From assembly GCA_027596945.1 (NCBI GenBank), contig JADGJH010000656.1:1-15635 (forward strand): a DNA stretch of 15,635 nucleotides. The letters are read 5' to 3'. Source of the DNA: Physocladia obscura. Taxonomy: Eukaryota; Chytridiomycota; Chytridiomycetes; Chytridiales; Chytriomycetaceae. Positions 1 to 7,801 of this stretch are shown here, piece after piece (within the stretch, counting starts at the first letter, position 1; each line of letters opens with the position of its first letter). The translations under genes were made by a program, and so were the position numbers. The notes beneath the pieces are model-generated. The model made no database searches. It saw only the letters and a program-made list of their open reading frames with translations, and was not told the DNA's origin.

Positions 1-33
1 CAGAAAACCCCTTCATCGCTCGGCACCACAAAC

Positions 34-942
34 TTATGAGACAGTATTCCAATATCCAGCATACATATCAGCTCCTCTTTTACCAACACCATTATTTTCA
101 CCCTCTTCCTCTTCTTTCATGGAAACTTCATGTTCAGCCAGGTATGAGGTTGGTGCCAACGGCGACAGGCGGCTTTCGCCACCAGGACGAGTACTATTAC
201 CATTGGAGTCGTTTGCGAACTGACGGCTGCTTTTCAATGCCTCATTTTCTTCTTGGAGAGAAGCAACGCGAAGGCGAAGTAAATCTGTTTCTTGTTGAGA
301 CGCGCTGAGAAGCTGTTCGAGCTCTTCGACTCTTCTTTGCAGCTCTTTGAATGCATTTTCTTTTCGTTCTCTAAATGCACGTTGGGCGGCTCTGTGAACA
401 TATTTTAAATTGAGCTTAATTTTCATTAATTTAGATTTAAACAATAAAAAACCTGGTTTGTGCGATTCTTTTTGATGCAGGGTCGGTTGTGGTAAGTTTC
501 CTGATACGAATAATACCGTGTGTTGTGGTATATTATGTTGCGGGATGAGTGAGCAATTGAAAAATAAAAAAAGGATGTATTACCTGCCCGGTTTGTTTTT
601 GATTTTTGCAGCGGCTGGAGGAGACAGAGAAGATCTCTCGCCAGAAGCAGATACAACCGATTCGGAGACTGAACGGGAAGCGCGACCATCACTGTTGCTT
701 TCGACGGTAAGGGCGGCTGGATTTATTGATGCTGTTGGTACTGGAGCGGCTGGAGGCGTTGGGTGGTGTAGTTGCAGCTGGGTCTGTGGGGGGAATTGGG
801 TAAAGCTTGGCCCGTTTGCGGCTGCGTTTGAACTTGCTGCGTTCGTCCCGCCAAGTCCGTGTCCCGTCGACAAAAGGAAGCTAAGCGGGTGTTGCGCGTG
901 TTGCTGCAGCTGCTGTAGCTGCCGTTGTTGCTGTTCGTTCAT
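34..942 (-). CDS. Gene A: Yap/PAP1-type bZIP transcription factor, 3 exons
   Basis: Predicted exons 942-584, 500-453 and 391-34 (introns 83 and 61 nt, GT-AG) give 254 residues. I chose the ATG at 942; the frame is open a little further upstream but only with non-ATG codons. Residues about 1-25 are Gln-rich. The basic region begins with KPGRK (about 117-121), continues SKRIAQT across exon 2 and enters exon 3 as RAAQRAFRERKE; zipper leucines fall at 153 and 160, the expected +18 and +25 positions. The layout matches fungal AP-1-like factors, which bind DNA as dimers in the nucleus. Oddities: Thr135 sits where bZIP proteins have their invariant Asn, and no Cys-rich C-terminus of the Yap1 kind is present. 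The acidic tail ends at a TAA at 34-36, but a GT-like site shortly before it leaves open splicing to an exon outside the window. Gene A lacks the C-terminal region shared by B-F. Confidence 0.72.
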
Positions 943-2110
943 ACAAATTGTCGATGACAAATCACAGATTGATTTTTCGTTGGCTCGATTTGTAATTGGT
1001 GCTTCTTGTCAACAATTGACGCATCTTTTTTTCTACGTAATAACACAAGGAAGTCACTATAGCAGTCATCTTTATGTTGTTGTTTCTTTTTTTGACCAAG
1101 AAAATACCACTATTAAAGCCCTCTCTAGTATACTGTTTTTTCAGTGGCTGGAGCAATGCTTGGCCCCTGCATCACTTTCATCACTTTGTGTCCGTCCGGT
1201 TTTAGACGCTTGTATCAACTAATTGTAGCAATATAAACGCTCTATAAATCTGGCCTTGGTCATGGCAATATTGGTGTTTGTTTCGCCAGCTCGATCACGT
1301 ATTGCAATTGGATTGAAGAAGTTCTACAATTTTCACGCTAAGATACCCAGTTTCGTGTTGACTGGCTACCAACAGTATATACATGCTCTTGTGATTCTCC
1401 AAACTGCCGTACTTTTCGTTTTTAAAAGAATAATTAGTCATGAAGGCAAATCATGATTTTTAATTTCCATTATTTAAGTTCAACCACTTTACAAAGCTGA
1501 AGTTGCGAGCGTGCTTTGTGTTTGGGTAATTCTTTTCCCGGTAGCTTCATTGGTGCTAAATTTATAGCCAGCCTCTCATTTTATTTGCCTCTTCTTGTTC
1601 TGATGAGTGGGATGTCGAAAACATATATAGCTTTTATTATTTCTGTTTGCCACTCAATCTTGTTCTCAAAAAATCGACCCAAACTCAAAAATAAATCTTG
1701 GTTTATAAGTACATGACGTATTTTCTGTTTGAATTCTATATTTTAATATTCTACAATGAAGTTTATCACAGATAGTTGCTCGAATTTGAAGTATTCCTTA
1801 TATGTCAGCAGCACAAGGTCCAAACCCGAAATTTTATTGCTAATTCCATGTTCAGATTGGCTTTGTCGAGGTAAATTTATCATCAGTTTGTTAACAACCA
1901 GATTCTCCTGAAAATTAACCTGTAGGATTAACCGGAACACAATATTTGCATGGCGGATGTAAAGCTGGGTGATCAATCTGATAATTGTTTTTGTTATTAA
2001 TACATCAAAATTTTTCTTTCCTTTCAATTTCACTCTAAGTAGGTTGGTTTGTTTAGTATAATTATTTTTAAAATAATTTTTCCGCCGAATTGAGGGACTG
2101 ACACAATATC
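943..2110. other. Divergent intergenic region between genes A and B
   Basis: About 1.2 kb between two divergent start codons, so promoters for both genes must lie here unless 5' exons are missed. It is AT-rich. I see no convincing conserved gene, tRNA or repeat. It holds three AP-1/CRE-like heptamers: TGACGCA (1017-1023), TTAGTCA (1434-1440, which is TGACTAA on the minus strand) and TGACGTA (1714-1720). A weak two-exon candidate ORF lies at 1756-1972 and is described as a finding, not called as a gene. Confidence 0.5.
1434..1440 (-). promoter_or_regulatory. Possible AP-1/Yap site (TGACTAA)
   Basis: TGACTAA on the minus strand matches the heptamer recognised by several fungal AP-1-like factors. 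It lies about 490 nt upstream of the gene A start and 670 nt upstream of gene B. A single 7-mer is expected by chance about once per 8 kb over both strands, so it is suggestive only because the neighbouring genes encode this class of protein. Confidence 0.25.
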
Positions 2111-3809
2111 ATGTCGTATCCAAGACATATTATTCAAGTCTCTCACCCATGGCCCGGCATTCAAGTCCCACAGTATGATCACAGCTATTGCTCGGCATTG
2201 TCTGTATTTGGCGACACAATCACCCAACCGGGTGTTCAACCGCAATCGGAGCTTTTTTCTTTGATGGCCCCGAAAAAACGTGGACGGCAACTGTGCGAAG
2301 ACAGTTCCAACAAGCGCCGCAAACAAATCAGGTACTTGGCTTCCAGCTGCTACTTTCTACCCTCGCTTTTGTTCTTCCCTTTTTTTGCTCAGCCCCACAT
2401 TACCCACTTGTTTAAAGTGATCAGTTTGGTCTCCTTTATTATTAACATTCATCACCAACACCCATTTGACCTTTATTTATCCTTTTTTTCACCTAAGAGA
2501 GGCTCAGCGGGCTTATAGGTAATTGTTTAAGTTGCTTCAGTATTTTACCCTTAGTCATGAAAAGATTATTTATTCAGCCACCTGCGATTATTTATTTGTT
2601 TTTTTTTTCCACCAGAAAACGTCAGCAAGATTATACGATGTCATTGGAACAAAAGGTTGCTTATTTGACTGCGCGACTGACTGTTTCTGTTCCGAGAAAT
2701 TTTGAATTACTGAGTACTGATGCTATCAAAATGGAAGCGTGCAACTGTCAAGTGGCCAATTTGGAGTTGGCAAAACGGAACTCTATACTTCAACAGCAAA
2801 CCCAAGTTCTTCATTGGGAACTCAGCAAAATGAAACAGTCTCTCAACCGAGTTTCCGACGCTCTCATATCCCCTATTGACTCAATCCCAAGTCCATTTTT
2901 GAGAGAAAATAGTGTTCTCACGAGTCCAAACCGTTCAGGGAATCGAATATCTGATTTGGTTGACTCTGATAATGTTATTTCATCAGAGGATTTATACGGT
3001 GCTTTGGATCTTGGACATGTTTGGAGTCAGTTGAAGGCCTTCGATGGTTTAAAAGATGGTGTACTTGTTGACGAGCTTGTTGATTGGGCTTTGGTAAGCC
3101 TCTTTGTTTTGGTTCATGTGTGCTATTTTTTCATTTTTTTTATTTAATTCTTTTACATCGCTATAGGTTATATCAAACTGTACAAATAGAACTGAAGTCA
3201 AGAAATATTTGATCCAAGGCATGCAACTCAGACATAAATTTATGGATAAATGTAATCCGCAAGACCGAAAGCAGATTCTGCGTATTTTTGAACGTGGCAA
3301 GCAAGATAGTATGGATCACTGGAGACATTGGTATCGGATAGCAGTAACTGGCGTTGAATTCGACAATATTCCAGAAATTGACTCTCCATATATCTCCAAT
3401 CAGTTGAAAGCAATGCTGAAAGTTGCTGAAAAATTACATCGAGTTTGTAGCGGGATAGTATCCTTATTTGGAAGTGAGAAGTTAGTTCGGGTCCTCTGCA
3501 TGTTGAAAGCAGTATGTACTTAACTATTATTTTTCGTGCAGTTTTTAACTGAATTATATTTTTTCTTTTTCGTTTTTTAGCAACGGCATTTAGATGAAAA
3601 TGAAGGAAACCGGAGACAGCTCTTTGAAAACACAATTTTAATACAAGGTTCACTGCAGGTGCTTTGCAAAACGAGTGATGAACGAGAAAAGGTTATGTTG
3701 TTTTTTATTTATAAATTTAACGGGAGACTAATATCCGAAATAGTTAATGGTTGCACTAGAAGTCACACGTGATCGACTTCAGCAAGAAGCGAAGAGGTTG
3801 AAAAAATGA
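2111..3809 (+). CDS. Gene B: bZIP-family protein with Ile at the invariant Asn, 6 exons
   Basis: Exons 2111-2331, 2498-2518, 2616-3093, 3167-3511, 3581-3691 and 3744-3809 sum to 1242 nt, 413 residues, with phases that match genes C and D. Residues 55-74 carry KKRGR and SNKRRKQIR; the 21-nt exon adds EAQRAYR (75-81); exon 3 resumes KRQQ and a zipper with Leu at 91 and the equivalent at 98. Ile73 occupies the place of the bZIP invariant Asn. A Cys pair (123, 125) precedes a second coil (about 128-155). From about residue 191 the C-terminal region shared with the other copies begins (SDLVDSDNVISSEDLYG) and runs to the end, including a conserved HWRHWY block and a final DEREKLMVALE. Likely a nuclear dimerising regulator; whether it binds DNA is uncertain. 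The acceptor before the 21-nt exon is AAG, a weaker variant of CAG/TAG. Confidence 0.8.
2498..2518 (+). other. 21-nt microexon of gene B (core of basic region)
   Basis: Flanked by an AG acceptor (2496-2497) and a GTAATT donor starting at 2519. With split codons at both ends it encodes EAQRAYR. It is in phase 2 on both sides, so inclusion and skipping both keep the frame. Confidence 0.8.
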
Positions 3810-4197
3810 ATGAAAAATTTTCCATACAAATTCAAAAAAACAAAAAATTTCTCATTTCGTCATCCTCATTTTATATTCACAATAGTAGTTGATTCTGTTG
3901 ATTAACCTCCAACAATAAAGTTTTTGAAATGTTTGGGCCCAGCGAAGTTTTGCAGAATCAAAACTGTTCTTCAATCAAAAAACATTGGCGGAATTCTACA
4001 ATCCTTTCAATGCACAATTTGCCGACAGTCTAACCCAGCAACCTATGATTGCAAACTTTACGGCTCCTTCCCACAAGCGTGGGCGCAAAGTCACTGGCGA
4101 AATCAGCAATAAGCGTCGAGACCAAATCAAGTATGTGTTGTAAACAACTGCGTGGATGCGAATTGCCATTGTTTGAGTAAAGTGTATTCAGCTTGTC

Positions 4198-4212
4198 TGT
4201 GTGTGTGTGTGT
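4198..4212 (+). repeat. (TG)n microsatellite in an intron of gene C
   Basis: Seven TG units plus one T inside the first intron of gene C. Gene E carries a CA-rich tract in one of its introns. Confidence 0.9.
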
Positions 4213-4253
4213 CTATTTTAAATTCGTTTCCTATCGTTTTTCTTTCATCACAG

Positions 4254-4274
4254 GGAAGGGCAACAGACATACAG
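4254..4274 (+). other. Microexon relic of gene C, donor lost
   Basis: The same length and phase as the copies in B, D and E, preceded by a good CACAG acceptor. It encodes EGQQTYR with split codons, and the next two bases are AT rather than the GT needed for splicing. The nearest downstream GT (4279) would add 4 nt and break the frame. Confidence 0.65.
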
Positions 4275-5813
4275 ATTCGTTTTGGATAAAAATGATGTTC
4301 TCCTAAGAATAACAAATAAAAACAAATTCCTGACACAAACAGAAAACGCCAACAAGATCACACTGCCGAACTCGAACAAAAAGTTGCTGATCTGAAGGCA
4401 ATAATAGCCTTGACAAAACCTACTGTACAGCAAACAAAACAACTTATTCCGTTAACATTAAGTTGTTGAAGCAAAACTCAATTCTTCAAAACAAAATCGA
4501 CAAGCTTCGCTTCGAACTGCAAGTGAAGAAATCGTCAGTAAAATCCAATACATTTGAAATTGTTTCCGAAAATAACTGCAGAGTTGATTCTCCAACTGCA
4601 CTGCCACCGCCGCCGTCTCTTGCTGACCGCGAAACTGTCAAAACAGAAACAGCAAAACATTATTTGAATCGAGTTGCGAATCTTGTTGATTCCGACGACG
4701 TGATTTCATCGGCTGACTTGCATGGTTATTTGAATCTCGAACCGTTCCGAAACAAATTGAAAGAATTTGAGACATTGAAAGATTTGCTGATTGTGGATGA
4801 TTGATTTGACAACGGTATGAAACGAGCTTTTATGATATAATTTCATAAACTCCAAAAGCAGGCAATGGCAAAATGTACAAGCAAACATTCAATCAAAAAC
4901 GACCTTATCCATGTAACAAAATTGAAGTACCAATTAATGGATCTTTGCACTCTGCAAGAACGACCGTATGTTGTGCATGTTTTTGAAGGTATCAAAGGAT
5001 CCACCGACACAATGATGATGAACCATTGGAAACACTGGTACCAGAGTATAGCTGCTGATTTTGAATTTGAGCAGATCCCTGAAATTGATTCGCCTTATCT
5101 TTTGGAAAAGCTGAAAGCTCTGCTGGAGGAAACAAAACAAATACGCCGGATTTGTAGTGATGAGATTTTGCCGGTGTCTGATAGAAGACATTTGGTATGC
5201 GCTTTGTGTGTTGTGCAATCAGTATGTACTTACATTTTATTTTTATGTAATTTTTTTATTTTCAGTAATATTAATATACTTGAACAGGAGTGGCATTTGT
5301 CCAACAACGAAGAAACTCGTGACAAGCTTTATACCACATCTTTTTTAATACAAAGACTTTTGCAGGTTCTCTGTGAGACAAACTCAGATCGAGCAAAGGT
5401 ACATATATAATATTTTTTTTTGTGATTTCTGATGATAATGACAGTTGATTGTCGCAACGGAGGTAACACGGGCGAAGCTTAGGGAACGAGCGAAAAAAAT
5501 GCAAAATATTTCAAACTTTTGTTAAATTGTTTCATGATGAATAGTAGAAATAAAAATGCGGTGTTCAGTAATCCAATTTCAGCTTTCAAAAAAAAATTTG
5601 CATGCAACTCTGATTTAAATCCAAACACTTGGATCAACTGTCAGAAAAATTATCAAATGTTCGTCAATTATCGGGTGGACTCTGTTACATACACAGCTGA
5701 TTCTTGTTTGGCTATTTTTAAAAAATGAGGTGGCGGATTTGCATTTTCAGATTCTTTTTCTGACGAATTTTGAAACACACAACTCCAGCCAACAAGCAAC
5801 CACCACAAACACA

Positions 5814-7564
5814 ATGGATCATTATCATCAAGCATCAAGTAGCAGCAACAGCATTCTATCGCATCATTATAGCCAGTTTTCCCAACATAGTGTGACCGTA
5901 CCATCATCAACGACACACTTTCATCAAGGCGGAAGCGGTTCTGATAATCAGCCGCCACCGCCACCGCTACCACAACCAATATCAAAAAAACGTGGCCGTC
6001 AGATGTGCAATGATGATAGCAACAAGCGCCGTAGTCAAATCAGGTATGCTATCCAAATTAGTTTCAAGTGTTGGTTTTTCGTCTTTTCAGTCTTGAACTC
6101 TTTTTCTTTTTCTTTTTATTCTTCTTTTTGGTTGAACAATCTGTCTTTTCTTTTTTTATTTCTAGAGATGCTCAGCGGGCCTACAGGTAATAGCAGAAGC
6201 AAACGCGGCGTCAAAATTTTGTGATTACTAAGGTCGAAAAATCCCTCAAAACTTTGACTTTTTGTCTTTACAATAATAGAAAGCGCCAGCAAAATTACAC
6301 AAACGAACTCGAGCAAAAAATTGCTATTCTGACTGCCCAAGTCGAAACAGAGACTGGAACAAAAATTCCTTCTTCTTCATTCCCACTTACAAATGTGTCT
6401 CTCCACAATACTTTAAAAAATGAATGCTGCGACTGTTACACGATAAACGCAGAGCTGGTGTACCAAAATAATGCTCTTGAAAAAGAAATCTCAGCTCTAC
6501 GTTATGAGGTTCAACAAGTCCAAACCATTTTAAACCGTTACACATCCTCATCTTTCTCGTCTTCATCGGCTGTGGATTCACCACCAATTTCATCTGCATT
6601 CATCAACAATAACAGCCATAACAATTACCCGCCATCATTAGCGGACCGTGAAACAGTAACTATAATAACTGAAAAACAGCTGAATCGTGTTGCGGATTTG
6701 GTAGACTCTGATAATGTGATTTCATCGACGGATTTGTATGGATTCTTGAATTTGGAGTCATTCCGCGTCAGATTGAAGGAGTTCGATTCGTTGCGAGATT
6801 CGATTTATGTTGTTGATGAGATGATTGATTTGTGTGTGGTAAATATTTAGTAGTCATTCATTTTTTATTTTTTATTTTATTTTTAATTTTTTCCTCAATA
6901 ACAGGCAATGTCAAAATGCACAAGCAAATCGTTAATAAAGGAATACCTTATGCAAATAACAAAATTGAAGCATAAGCTCATGGATCTATGCACGCTCCAA
7001 GAACGACCGGATGTAGTGCGTGTGTTTGAAAGTATCAAAGGGTCGGGTGATTCAATGAACCATTGGCGTCACTGGTATCAGAGCATCGCGACTGATCTTG
7101 AATTTGAACGCATCCCTGAAGTTGATTCTCCATACCTGTCTGAAGAACTTAAAGTCATGCTGAAGGAAACGTTAGATATGCGGGTTGTATGTCGGGAGAT
7201 TCCATCGTTATCAGATCGGAAACATCTTGTTGGCGCGTTATGTGTTGTACAAGCGGTAAAGTTATGCAAATCAGTATATACATCAACCTTTTTTTAATAC
7301 ATGTATGTGTGTTAGGAACAGCATCTTGTAGAAAGTGGCGAAGTACAAGATGAAATATTTTCGACGTCTCTCTTAATTCAAGGGCTACTGCAAGTACTAT
7401 GTGAGACAAGTGATGAAAGAGCAAAGGTACTTGTTACATGCAACAATATTTTATTTTTTTGTGATTTCTGATTATTGTGACAGTTTATGGTTGCAATGGA
7501 AGAAACACGGACAAAGCTTCAAAATCGGGGGGCAGAATTGAGAAAGTTATTGTGTAAATCTTGA
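5814..7564 (+). CDS. Gene D: bZIP-family protein with Ile at the invariant Asn, 6 exons
   Basis: Exons 5814-6043, 6166-6186, 6280-6838, 6905-7255, 7316-7426 and 7484-7564 give 1353 nt, 450 residues, all GT-AG with consistent phase. The start is the first ATG in frame; upstream only a GTG is available. Residues 1-56 are Ser/His/Gln-rich with a run of prolines (47-51). KKRGR (58-62) and SNKRRSQIR lead into the 21-nt exon DAQRAYR (78-84) and KRQQNYTNELEQK, with Leu at 94 and 101. Ile76 replaces the invariant Asn. Cys133, 134 and 136 precede a second coil (about 140-165). The shared C-terminal region starts near LNRVADLVDSDN (218) and ends with DERAKFMVAMEETR. This is the best-preserved copy of the B-C-D subgroup and the reference for reading gene C. 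It is likely a nuclear dimeric regulator; its DNA target, if any, is unknown. Confidence 0.85.
6166..6186 (+). other. 21-nt microexon of gene D (core of basic region)
   Basis: Acceptor TCTAG ends at 6165 and donor GTAATA begins at 6187. It encodes DAQRAYR with split codons at both ends, phase 2/2. The exon is nearly identical to that of gene B (two synonymous changes aside from one E/D change). Confidence 0.85.
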
Positions 7565-7801
7565 GAAAAAATTGTGATTTAGCAATTCTATTTTTGTTGA
7601 TGCAATCGAAAAGTGTTTTTTCGAATTAAACGAATTTATTTTTTGCTTTCTAAATATTATTGGGTTTTCCATGAGGTTCTTCAAACTTAAATTGTTCGGT
7701 CGGTGGCTCTTTTGATTATCTTTATTATTAATCGTGATTGGCCTAAGAAAATTTGTTCTTTTTTCCCACGTCCAAATTGACAACGAAGGGAGATTGTTTT
7801 G

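Larger units (their letters stand above)
4045..5525 (+). pseudogene. Gene C: decayed bZIP paralog in the tandem array
   Basis: The exon plan matches gene D: about 4045-4130, 4254-4274, 4343-4814, 4862-5221, 5288-5398 and 5445-5525. The first in-frame ATG is at 4045, but a protein-like open frame extends upstream to about 3930, so the original start was probably earlier and is lost. Damage seen: the donor after the 21-nt exon reads AT instead of GT (4275-4276); a frameshift between about 4411 and 4425 breaks the zipper-to-hinge stretch; a second shift near 4797-4802, about 5 nt short compared with gene D, brings a TGA at 4802-4804. The two shifts cancel, so exons 4-6 (4862-5525) are intact and in the family frame, keeping KCTS, DLCTLQER and HWKHWYQS. 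The basic helix is also weakened: EGQQTYR replaces the usual AQRAYR core. Assembly error could explain single indels but not the lost donor plus weakened helix as easily. Confidence 0.7.

Noticed and set aside
518..1222. Long plus-strand open frame of 234 codons, Cys-rich, opposite gene A
   Set aside because: Its Cys/Ser runs are the reverse strand of the CAG/CAA glutamine repeats of gene A; the minus-strand reading gives the bZIP protein with proper splice sites.
1743..2033. Minus-strand open frame of 96 codons
   Set aside because: AT-rich, no recognisable motif, no support from splice structure or neighbours.
3240..3653. Minus-strand open frame of 137 codons inside gene B
   Set aside because: Antisense to exons 4-5 of gene B, whose sense frame is conserved in C and D.
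3924..4112. Alternative frame as the first exon of gene C
   Set aside because: The neighbouring frame, ending HKRGRK...NKRRDQIK, matches the family; this one does not.
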